A stretch of DNA of 64,000 bases from Acidimicrobiaceae bacterium. GTDB lineage: Bacteria > Actinomycetota > Acidimicrobiia > Acidimicrobiales > Ilumatobacteraceae. This document shows positions 51,658 through 59,714 of the stretch, in pieces; position 1 is the first letter of the stretch, and every line of letters starts with the position of its first letter. Below the pieces are notes generated by a model. That model saw nothing but the letters and a program-made list of their open reading frames with translations, was not told the origin of the DNA and searched no databases. The stretch lies in the NCBI GenBank assembly GCA_024641005.1, contig JAHEDX010000007.1, forward strand, positions 1-64,000, in the 5' to 3' direction. Both the position numbers and the translations under genes were made by a program.

Positions 51658-51680
51658 ATGCCGACCATAGACCCAACTCG

Positions 51681-51692
51681 GTGTTTGAACAC
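51681..51692. promoter_or_regulatory. Palindrome GTGTT-TG-AACAC near the -35 region of the carH-like promoter
   Basis: Perfect 5-bp arms in the divergent intergenic region. Confidence 0.5.
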
Positions 51693-51730
51693 TAACTCAG
51701 ACTAAAACTGGCTAAGTCACACTAATGTGG
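51691..51730 (+). promoter_or_regulatory. Four tandem 10-bp direct repeats (R)CTAA: ACTAACTCAG/ACTAAAACTG/GCTAAGTCAC/ACTAATGTGG
   Basis: CTAA starts at 51692, 51702, 51712 and 51722, exact 10-bp period; overlaps the predicted -35/-10 of the + strand operon (TAATGT at 51724). Confidence 0.7.
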
Positions 51731-51786
51731 TGGATGGATCGTGGGCGCCGAGGCCTCCGGTCGACCGAACTCGAGAAGGGTCAACC

Positions 51787-53052
51787 ATGACATCGACTGC
51801 ACCGACGGGCACGAGGGAACTGCCGCCCGAGGCAGACGTCGTGGTCGTCGGCGCCGGGCTGGCAGGTTTGGCGGCGGCGCGAGCCCTGCATCGTGCCGGT
51901 CGGCACGCTGTCGTGGTCGAGGCATCCGATGGCGTCGGCGGTCGCGTCCGGACCGATGTCGTCGACGGGTTCCGACTCGACCGTGGGTTTCAGGTTCTCC
52001 TCACCGCGTATCCCGAGCTGCGCAGCCAGTTCGACCTCGAGGCGCTCGACCTGCGCCGCTTCGAGCCGGGCGCTCTGGTGTGGAACGGTTCCTCGAACGA
52101 TCTCGTCGGCGATCCGGTCCGTCGGCCGAGCACCCTGCTGAGGACCGGGCTGGCACCCATCGGCTCGGTGGCCGACAAGCTGCGGATCCTGCGCCAGCGG
52201 GTCCGACTCCATCGCGCCGCCGCCCCTGATCTCCTGCGTCAGCGCGACGTCAGTACCTTGACAGCGCTTCACGAGCAGGGATTCAGCGATCGCGTGATCG
52301 AGCGGTTCTTTCGTCCGCTCGTCGGTGGCATCCAGCTCGACCCTTCCCTGCAGACGAGCCGACGCATGTTCGATGTGATCCTGCGCAGCCTGATCGATGG
52401 CGACGTCGCTGTGCCGGCGAGAGGGATGGGTGCGATCCCGGCTCAACTGGCCGGGCACCTTCCGCCGGGCATGATCCATCTCAACACCGAGGTCGTCGGC
52501 GTCACACCCGGTGAGGTGGCGCTGTCGGGAGGTCGACGGATCAGCGCTCAGAGTGTCGTGGTCGCCGTCGAGGGCCCGCGTGCGGCGTCACTGCTCGGCC
52601 TGGCGCCGGTCGATTCGAACCCGGCCTCGTGTGTGTGGTTCGCCGCGGGACAAGCCCCGATCCCCGATCGCTACATCGTGCTCGACGGCACGGGTGTGGG
52701 TCCTGCGCTCAACACCTCGGTGATGAGCAATGTCGCGCCGGAGTATGCCCCGACGGGTTCTGCACTGATCGTTGCGGCGTGCCCCGGAGTGAACGATCCC
52801 CACATCGAACCGGTCGTGCGAACGCAGCTCCGTGCGATGTGGGGGCCCGTCGTGGACACGTGGCGTCACCTTCGAACCGACGCGATCGCCCACGGCCAAC
52901 CACGCCAGCACCCTCCGTTCTCGCCGAAGCAGCGGATCGCCCTCGGCGACGGCTTGTTCGTGTGCGGTGACCACCGTGACACAGCGTCGATCCAGGGCGC
53001 ACTGTTCTCTGGTCGGCGGTGTGGCGAAGCCGTCGCCTCGTGGTTGACCTGA
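51787..53052 (+). CDS. NAD(P)/FAD-dependent oxidoreductase (amine oxidase/phytoene desaturase-like)
   Basis: DVVVVGAGLAGLAAARALHRAGRHAVVVEASDGVGGRVRTDVVDGFRLDRGFQVLLTAYPE; C-terminal GDGLFVCGDHRDTASIQGALFSGRRCGEAV. Confidence 0.9.
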   Translation: MTSTAPTGTRELPPEADVVVVGAGLAGLAAARALHRAGRHAVVVEASDGVGGRVRTDVVDGFRLDRGFQVLLTAYPELRSQFDLEALDLRRFEPGALVWNGSSNDLVGDPVRRPSTLLRTGLAPIGSVADKLRILRQRVRLHRAAAPDLLRQRDVSTLTALHEQGFSDRVIERFFRPLVGGIQLDPSLQTSRRMFDVILRSLIDGDVAVPARGMGAIPAQLAGHLPPGMIHLNTEVVGVTPGEVALSGGRRISAQSVVVAVEGPRAASLLGLAPVDSNPASCVWFAAGQAPIPDRYIVLDGTGVGPALNTSVMSNVAPEYAPTGSALIVAACPGVNDPHIEPVVRTQLRAMWGPVVDTWRHLRTDAIAHGQPRQHPPFSPKQRIALGDGLFVCGDHRDTASIQGALFSGRRCGEAVASWLT

Positions 53053-53058
53053 ACGGGC

Positions 53059-53883
53059 GTGGCCACGATGGCGACCACTTTCCCACCCCTCGGCCTCGTC
53101 GAATCGCTCGAGCCCGTCACCCCCGATCCACCGGTCTGGTCGCGCCGTCCGGTGCTTCGACAGCACTGGTCGCAGCTCGCGTATTTTCATTGGCGCTACC
53201 GCCCCGACGTCGTGCAGCGGCTCCTGCCCGACGGCGTGCGGGTCGACACATTCGACGGGTCGGCGTGGGTCGGTCTGATCCCGTTCGAGATGCGTGATGT
53301 TCGGATCGGCCCGACACCGGCCATGCCCTGGCTGGGAAGCTTCATCGAGACCAATGTGCGCACCTACGTGTTCGATGCGGCGGGCCGTCGAGCGGTGTGG
53401 TTCTTCTCGCTCGACGTCCCGCGTTCGGCGATCGTCGGTGTCGCCAGATCCGTGTTCTCGCTCCCGTATCGTTGGGCGGCCGCCGAGCACGTCGTCGAGC
53501 GCGACTGGCATCGCTACCGCACGACCAGGCGTTGGCCCCGCGTCTCGTCGCCGTACGCCGACATGAGCTTCTGCGTCGGTGACCCCATCGCCGACGAGGA
53601 CGTCAGCGATCTCGATCATTTCCTGAGTGCCCGTTGGGCCCTGGTCACAGCTCGGCGACACCAGCTGCTGTACGGCAGGGTCGATCATCCGCGTTGGCCG
53701 CTGCATCATGTCGAACGGGTGAGCATCGAGCAGAACCTGATCCAGGCTGCCGGCCTCCCGGCACCCAGCGGAGCGCCGCACGCGCTGTACTCGCCCGGGG
53801 TCGATGTTCGCGTCGCCTGGTTCGAGAACGTGGTTGCCACAACTGGCGCTGAACCGACGCTGCCCTCAGAGTTGGGCCGATGA
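53059..53883 (+). CDS. DUF2071 (YqjF-like) protein
   Basis: LRQHWSQLAYFHWRYRPDVVQRLLPDGVRVDTFDGSAWVGLIPFEM...NVRTYV. Confidence 0.82.
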   Translation: MATMATTFPPLGLVESLEPVTPDPPVWSRRPVLRQHWSQLAYFHWRYRPDVVQRLLPDGVRVDTFDGSAWVGLIPFEMRDVRIGPTPAMPWLGSFIETNVRTYVFDAAGRRAVWFFSLDVPRSAIVGVARSVFSLPYRWAAAEHVVERDWHRYRTTRRWPRVSSPYADMSFCVGDPIADEDVSDLDHFLSARWALVTARRHQLLYGRVDHPRWPLHHVERVSIEQNLIQAAGLPAPSGAPHALYSPGVDVRVAWFENVVATTGAEPTLPSELGR

Positions 53884-54308
53884 TGACTGTTCTGGTCGTC
53901 GGGGCCGCGGCGACATGGGCGATGGTCGGCCTGATCTGGATCGTGCAGGTGGTGCACTACCCGATGCTGGCCGAGTTCTCGGCGCTGTCCCCGGTGAACG
54001 CAGCGGTCGATCATCAGCGCCGAATCAGCTGGGTCGTCGGTCCACTCATGGCAGCGGAAGGAGTGACGGCACTGGCGCTGCTGGTCGAGCGCCCGGAGAC
54101 CATGGGGCCGGTAAGCGCTTGGGGTGCGGCGTCGCTGCTGGGTGTCGCGCTGGCCTCGACCCTGCTCGTGCAGGTGCCGCTTCACAGCCGGTTGGCGAAG
54201 GCTCATGACGCCAACGTCGCCCGCAGACTGATCTCGACGAACTGGGTGCGCACGATCGCTTGGACGGCGCGAGGCATGCTGCTGGCAGCAGTGCTGGCGA
54301 CCGGGTGA
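53880..54308 (+). CDS. Integral membrane protein, unknown function
   Basis: Four predicted TM segments; ATGA overlap with the DUF2071 gene. Confidence 0.7.
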   Translation: MMTVLVVGAAATWAMVGLIWIVQVVHYPMLAEFSALSPVNAAVDHQRRISWVVGPLMAAEGVTALALLVERPETMGPVSAWGAASLLGVALASTLLVQVPLHSRLAKAHDANVARRLISTNWVRTIAWTARGMLLAAVLATG

Positions 54309-54321
54309 TTGGAGGAGCGGC

Positions 54322-54384
54322 ATGGACGAATTCGTGATGCGCCGCACGGCGATCGTGGAATATCCCCGGTCTCTTTGGGGATAG
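54322..54384 (+). CDS. Putative 20-aa leader peptide / small ORF (MDEFVMRRTAIVEYPRSLWG)
   Basis: ATG 6 nt after SD GGAGGAG; TAG 7 nt before the SRPBCC ATG; not in the ORF track (under 60 aa). Confidence 0.45.
   Translation: MDEFVMRRTAIVEYPRSLWG
54361..54383 (+). promoter_or_regulatory. Hairpin TATCCCC-N9-GGGGATA preceding the SRPBCC start
   Basis: Perfect 7-bp stem; 3' arm ends 8 nt before ATG 54392 and holds the only purine-rich SD-like sequence. Confidence 0.45.
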
Positions 54385-54391
54385 ATCCAAC

Positions 54392-54847
54392 ATGGCCCGC
54401 TACCTCATGCACATCCGAACACCGCTCTCTCCGACCGACGCGTTCGCCTACATGGCGGATCTCTCGAACTTCGCCGAGTGGGATCCGGGGGTCGATCACG
54501 TCGAACAGGTGGAGGGCGAAGGCGCCGGGCCCGGCGCTGCCTACGACGTAGCGGTCAAGGCTCTCGGGCGTTCGATCACGCTTCGCTACGACACCGTCGC
54601 CTACGAGCCCCCGTCCACGGTCGTGGCGTTCGCCGAGAGCAGCGTGCTCACCTCACATGACACGATCACCGTGCAAGCCGACGGATCGGGATCGGTCGTG
54701 ACCTATGACGCAGTACTGAAACTGAAAGGTCCACTCGGTCTCGCCGACCCCCTGCTCGGTCGGAGCTTCAAGCAGATCGGCGATCGCGCTGGGGCGGGAC
54801 TGGTGACAGCCCTCGATGGAGAGCGCGTCACGGAGCCGGCATCATGA
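54392..54847 (+). CDS. SRPBCC family protein
   Basis: PLSPTDAFAYMADLSNFAEWDPGVDHVEQV...VTYDAVLKLKGPLGLADPLLGRSF. Confidence 0.85.
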   Translation: MARYLMHIRTPLSPTDAFAYMADLSNFAEWDPGVDHVEQVEGEGAGPGAAYDVAVKALGRSITLRYDTVAYEPPSTVVAFAESSVLTSHDTITVQADGSGSVVTYDAVLKLKGPLGLADPLLGRSFKQIGDRAGAGLVTALDGERVTEPAS

Positions 54848-55857
54848 CCGCTCGCACCATCGCTGACGCTCTGATCGAGGCACCGATCGTGACGAGCTTC
54901 ACCAAGTTCGGCTACGAGGCCCGCAAACGTCTGGCCGGCTGGTCAGCCCTCGACGGCTACGACCTCACCGATCACGTCATCGTGGTCACTGGCGCGACGT
55001 CCGGTCTCGGATACGCCGCCGCGAGACAGTTCGCGAAGTGTGGCGCCACGCTGGTGCTCGTCGGACGCAACGCGGATCGCAACAAGGAGGTCGTCGCAGA
55101 ACTGGTCGCGTCGACCGGGAACCCGTCGATCACCCAGGTGGCCGCCGACATGGGCGACCTTCGCCAGGTCAGACAGCTCGCCGAGCGCGTGCTGGCCGAC
55201 CACGATCGGCTCGATGTCCTGATCCACAATGCAGGCGCGCTGTCACCCGAGCGGCATGAAGCCCCCGATGGCACCGAGGCCACGGTCGCCAGCCAGGTGG
55301 TCGGACCCTTCCTGCTGACCACGTTGCTGCTCGATCGACTTGCCGAGTCTGCGCCGTCCCGGGTGCTCACCATGTCGTCGGGAGGTATGTACGCGGCGGG
55401 GCTGACAGTCTCGCAACTGCAGATGCCCCCCGAGACGTACAACGGCACCGAGCAGTACGCACGGGCCAAGCGGGCTCAGGTCACCTTGAACGAGATGTGG
55501 GCCGATCGCTTCGGTCACCTCGGAATCCAGTTCCACTCGATGCATCCGGGCTGGGCTGACACGCCAGGCGTCGACGCCTCGCTGCCCACGTTCTCCAAGG
55601 TGATGGGACCGCTGCTTCGCACGCCCGACCAGGGAGCCGACACGCTGGTCTGGCTGGCGGCCGACGACGAACCGCTCGGGTCGAATGGAGCTTTCTGGCT
55701 CGATCGCCGAACGCGCTCGATCCACAAGCTGCCGACGACCAAGCGCACCGACACCGCCGAACGTCGCGGGCAGCTGTGGGACTGGGTGACCGGGGCTGCC
55801 GGGTGTGGAGTGCCAGATCTGGAACCGTCGGCTCGATCCGCGGGGAGCAGCTCATGA
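54844..55857 (+). CDS. Short-chain dehydrogenase/reductase
   Basis: VVTGATSGLGYAAARQFAKCGATLVLVGRN, LIHNAG; ATGA overlap with upstream gene. Confidence 0.9.
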   Translation: MTARTIADALIEAPIVTSFTKFGYEARKRLAGWSALDGYDLTDHVIVVTGATSGLGYAAARQFAKCGATLVLVGRNADRNKEVVAELVASTGNPSITQVAADMGDLRQVRQLAERVLADHDRLDVLIHNAGALSPERHEAPDGTEATVASQVVGPFLLTTLLLDRLAESAPSRVLTMSSGGMYAAGLTVSQLQMPPETYNGTEQYARAKRAQVTLNEMWADRFGHLGIQFHSMHPGWADTPGVDASLPTFSKVMGPLLRTPDQGADTLVWLAADDEPLGSNGAFWLDRRTRSIHKLPTTKRTDTAERRGQLWDWVTGAAGCGVPDLEPSARSAGSSS

Positions 55858-56321
55858 GCGCGACCCGGCGCGCCGTGGTGGTCAGCACCGTCATCGGGCG
55901 CAGCCCCGCCGAGGTGTGGGCCGACGTGCGCGACATCGACTCCCACGTCAACTGGATGCAGGATGCCGAGGCGATCCGCTTTGTCACCGAGCAGCGAGAA
56001 GGCGCCGGCACCCGCTTCGAGTGCGACACCAAGATCGGCCCGTTCTCGCTGACTGACATCATGGAGATCACCTCGTGGGAGGACGAGCACCGGATGGGCG
56101 TGCGCCATGTCGGTCTCGTCGAGGGCACCGGCGAATTCATCCTGACCGCCGTCGAACCCGGCTGCACCGAGTTCCGGTGGGAGGAGGACCTCCTGTTCCC
56201 GTGGTTCCTTGGCGGCCCCGTCGGCGCGTTCTGCGCCCGGCCGGTGTTGCGTTTCGTCTGGAAGCGCAACCTCGCCCGCCTCAAGGCCCGCATCGAACAC
56301 CCGGTCCATCCCGACGAATGA
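55854..56321 (+). CDS. SRPBCC family protein
   Basis: VVVSTVIGRSPAEVWADVRDIDSHVNWMQDAEAIRF; overlap with SDR stop. Confidence 0.83.
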   Translation: MSATRRAVVVSTVIGRSPAEVWADVRDIDSHVNWMQDAEAIRFVTEQREGAGTRFECDTKIGPFSLTDIMEITSWEDEHRMGVRHVGLVEGTGEFILTAVEPGCTEFRWEEDLLFPWFLGGPVGAFCARPVLRFVWKRNLARLKARIEHPVHPDE

Positions 56322-56334
56322 GCAGCAGCGACGG

Positions 56335-56841
56335 ATGAACTCCTGGAAGGCCCCCGTGCCCGACCCGGTGGCCCCCGGGCAGGAGTCGGTCTGGGACTAC
56401 CCCCGTCCGCCGCGCCTCGAACGGTCGACCCGGCGCGTGCGGGTCGAGCTCGCTGGCTCGATCATCGCCGACAGCGAGCGGGCGTTGCGAGTACTCGAGA
56501 CCTCGCACCCTCCGACCTATTACGTACACCCCGACGATGTGGTGTGGGATCTGGTCGAGCCGGCAGCTGCGCGCGATTCGTGGTGTGAGTGGAAGGGCCA
56601 AGCGTCCTATTGGAACGTCCATGCCGGGCACGTGCGGGTCGAGTCGGGGGCATGGTCGTACGACCACCCGTCCCAGGGGTTCGCTGAGCTCGCCGGCCAC
56701 GTTGCGTTCTACCCGGCGCAGTTCACCTGTCGCCTCGACGACGAACCGGTCGCGCCACAGCCGGGAGGGTTCTACGGCGGTTGGGTCACACGGGATCTGG
56801 CAGGACCGTTCAAGGGCGGCCCCGGCACGCTCGGCTGGTGA
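56335..56841 (+). CDS. DUF427 domain protein
   Basis: VRVELAGSIIADSERALRVLETSHPPTYYVHPDDVVWDLVEP...CEWKGQASYWNV...AWSYDHPSQGFAELAGHVAFYP. Confidence 0.88.
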   Translation: MNSWKAPVPDPVAPGQESVWDYPRPPRLERSTRRVRVELAGSIIADSERALRVLETSHPPTYYVHPDDVVWDLVEPAAARDSWCEWKGQASYWNVHAGHVRVESGAWSYDHPSQGFAELAGHVAFYPAQFTCRLDDEPVAPQPGGFYGGWVTRDLAGPFKGGPGTLGW

Positions 56842-56902
56842 CGCATCGCCCGACATCTCCGGTGGCATCGACGCCGGGTCACCGGGACCGGCCCGGCGAT
56901 GG

Positions 56903-57736
56903 TCAGATCTCGGGCGCGATGGCGTCGCCGGGCAGCGGGCCCTCGGGATACAGCGCCGACTGAAAACGCCTCATGCCCGCCAACCAGCGGTCGCGATCGA
57001 CGGCCTTGCGCTCGACATAGGTGGCGACCTCGGGGTGCGGGAGCACGAGGAAGCGTTCGTTGCGGATCGCGTCGAGACAGAGTTCGGCGACATCGCCTGC
57101 CTCGACGACACCGTCGCCGCTCGCGACACCACCCTCGAAGCCATCGGCTCCGTCGACGTTGTCGGGACTGTTCTTGATGATGTTGGTGCGGACCGCCTGG
57201 GGGCACAACACCGAGACCCGTATCCCTTGATGATGATGTGAGATCGACAACCACTCACCCAGCGAGATCGCCGCCGCCTTCGTGATCGAATACGACATCG
57301 AGCCGATCTGGCTGAGCAAGCCTGCGGCCGATGCGGTGTTGAGGAGATACCCCTCGCCCTGGGCGATCATCGACGGCAGCACCGCTCGGGCGGCGTAGAT
57401 GTGCGACATGCAGTGCACCTCCCACATGCGCTGGATCGATTCGTTTGGATCCTCCAGGCCGGCGGAGGTCACATATCCGGCGTTCGACACGAACAACCCG
57501 ATCGGCCCGTGCGCATCCTCGGTCACCTCGACGAGGCGTCGGATCGCATCCTCGTCCCTGACATCGATCGCCACGGCCGTGCCGCCGATCTCGCTCGCGA
57601 CCCGGTCGGCCTCGGGCCCGTCGAGGTCGGCGACCACCACATGGCGTGCCCCGGCCGCGTGAGCGGCTCGGGCGATCGCCTCACCGATACCCGAACCGGC
57701 TCCGGTGACGACGACGACCTTGTTGTCCAGTTCCAT
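56903..57736 (-). CDS. Short-chain dehydrogenase/reductase
   Basis: VVVTGAGSGIGEAIARAAHAAGA, SMSYSITKAAAISLGEW; leaderless TAGCTT-N6-ATG. Confidence 0.9.
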   Translation of the reverse strand: MELDNKVVVVTGAGSGIGEAIARAAHAAGARHVVVADLDGPEADRVASEIGGTAVAIDVRDEDAIRRLVEVTEDAHGPIGLFVSNAGYVTSAGLEDPNESIQRMWEVHCMSHIYAARAVLPSMIAQGEGYLLNTASAAGLLSQIGSMSYSITKAAAISLGEWLSISHHHQGIRVSVLCPQAVRTNIIKNSPDNVDGADGFEGGVASGDGVVEAGDVAELCLDAIRNERFLVLPHPEVATYVERKAVDRDRWLAGMRRFQSALYPEGPLPGDAIAPEI

Positions 57737-57862
57737 ATCCGCAAGCTAGGCGGCAGACGCGAACTGCCACGATCCAAGCGGGGCCGGTTCACCGCCGCGG
57801 CGACGAGGTCAGCCTGCGGCCGGACCTCTTCGATTGCCCGGCGCGCATGCTCTCCGCTGGTG

Positions 57863-59539
57863 TCAGTTGCCGGCGAGCAAGGTGTCGCGCAGGTCGCGTT
57901 TGAGGATCTTGCCCGAAGCATTCCGGGGAAGCTGCTCGGTCACGATCGTCACGCTGGTGGGCACCTTGAACTTCGCGAGGCGTTCGCCGACGAATTGCTG
58001 AAGCTCGCCGGCGTCGAGGGTGGCGCCACTCTTGACCATCACGTGGCATGCCAGCTCCTCTCCCAGGCGTTCGTCGGGGATGCCGTAGACCGCTGCCTCG
58101 TAGACCGCAGGATGCTCGTAGATCGCAGCTTCGACCTCGGCGCAGTAGATGTTCTCGCCGCCGCGCAGCACCATGTCCTTGGCCCGATCGCTGACGTAGA
58201 CGAACCCGTCCTCGTCGATGCGCCCGATGTCGCCTGAACGAAGCCAGCCGTCGACGATGGTGTCGGCGGTCGCTTCAGGGCGGTTCCAGTAGCCACGGAT
58301 CAACATCGGGCCGCGAAACCAGATCTCGCCGGTTTCGCCTTGGGGCAGTTCGGTACCATCCGGATCGGTGACGCGCAGATCCATGATCGGGACCGCACGG
58401 CCGGTCGACGTGGGGTGGGCGATGAAGTCGTCGCCGGCGTTTTGCGGGCCGTAGGCATTGGTCTCGGTCATGCCATATCCCAGACCGGGCCGCCCGTTCG
58501 AGAAGTTGTCGTCGATGCGCTTCACCAGCTCGGGCGGCATCGGTGCCCCACCGCCGCCTACCGAACGCAGGCTCGACGTGTCGCGCTCGGCAAACGTGCT
58601 CGCCTCGAGCAGATCCCAGCTCATGGTCGGGACGCCGACGAAATTCGTCACCCGCTCCCGTTCGATCAGCTCGAGCGCTCGGTCGGGGTCCCAGCGATGC
58701 GTCATGACGAGCTTCGCTCCGCTCAGGAACGACCCGAGCATCACGGGCACCAGCCCGGTGACATGGAACAGCGGGACACACAACATGAAGGCCGTCTGAG
58801 GTTGCTCCGAACCGGTGGGTGCTGGCTCGCGGAGGCCGCTCACCGCGGCCCGGGCGGCGAAACTCATCAGCGCGCTCAACAGGGCTCGATGCGTGGAGAC
58901 GGCGCCCTTCGGATGCCCGGTGGTGCCCGACGTGTACAGGATCGTCACGTCGTCGTCGGGGTCGATGTCGATGGCGGGCATCGTCGTGCCGTCGTCGAGG
59001 ATGTCCTCCAGACGGGTCGTTGCGCCCGCGGCATCCGGTGACGTCCGCGCCACCACGATCCTGGCGGAGATGTCTCCATTTGCCGCGTGCTGCATGCGCG
59101 CCAGCCGTTCTTCGTCGGCCAGCACGACCTTTGCTCCCGAATCGGTGAGCGCATAGACGATCTCGTCGGTCACCCACCACGCGTTGAGCGGCACGGCGAC
59201 GGCGCCGATCGATGTGATCGCTGCGAAGGCTGCGATCCACTCGGGGTAGTTGCGCATGGCGATCGCCACCCGGTCACCCTTGACGATCCCGAGGTCGTGC
59301 ACCAGTGCGTGGCCGATCTGCCCGGCGAGGCCCAGCACTCGCGGCATCGACCAGCGCTCGTCCTCGTACACGATGAAGTCGTCCTCGCGGGCGCCTGCGA
59401 GCTGGAACAGTGTGCGGATGTTCGGTGGCGTGCCGGTGAACACCTTGGTCGGCACACCGAGCACGTCGGTCTCGGTGATCTCGAACATGGTTCCCGGGGA
59501 ACAGACGGCGTCGCATGCTTCGCGAAAGGTCATCGGCAT
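57863..59539 (-). CDS. Class I adenylate-forming acyl-CoA synthetase/ligase
   Basis: VTILYTSGTTGHPKGAVSTH; LGYGMTETNAYG; GWLRSGDIGRIDEDGFVYVSDRAKDMVLRGGENIY; start refined to MPMTFREA. Confidence 0.92.
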   Translation of the reverse strand: MPMTFREACDAVCSPGTMFEITETDVLGVPTKVFTGTPPNIRTLFQLAGAREDDFIVYEDERWSMPRVLGLAGQIGHALVHDLGIVKGDRVAIAMRNYPEWIAAFAAITSIGAVAVPLNAWWVTDEIVYALTDSGAKVVLADEERLARMQHAANGDISARIVVARTSPDAAGATTRLEDILDDGTTMPAIDIDPDDDVTILYTSGTTGHPKGAVSTHRALLSALMSFAARAAVSGLREPAPTGSEQPQTAFMLCVPLFHVTGLVPVMLGSFLSGAKLVMTHRWDPDRALELIERERVTNFVGVPTMSWDLLEASTFAERDTSSLRSVGGGGAPMPPELVKRIDDNFSNGRPGLGYGMTETNAYGPQNAGDDFIAHPTSTGRAVPIMDLRVTDPDGTELPQGETGEIWFRGPMLIRGYWNRPEATADTIVDGWLRSGDIGRIDEDGFVYVSDRAKDMVLRGGENIYCAEVEAAIYEHPAVYEAAVYGIPDERLGEELACHVMVKSGATLDAGELQQFVGERLAKFKVPTSVTIVTEQLPRNASGKILKRDLRDTLLAGN

Positions 59540-59619
59540 AGTCCTGGTTTGTAGCAGCGAAGGATTGCGGATGCTCCATCCGCTCATCATGAGTTGGTCG
59601 AACCGTCAGGTCACGGAGG

Positions 59620-59693
59620 CGGTGCCGAACCGACGCAAAGTCGTTTGGCGACCAACGGTGTACGTGGGCCGACTTTGCGTCGCTTGGTGACCG
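59620..59693. repeat. Dispersed palindromic repeat, copy A
   Basis: 74 bp; perfect 13-bp inverted repeat CGACGCAAAGTCG (59631-59643)/CGACTTTGCGTCG (59670-59682); about 85% identical to copy B. Confidence 0.8.
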
Positions 59694-59714
59694 GGATCAA
59701 CGACCGGCCCGGCC

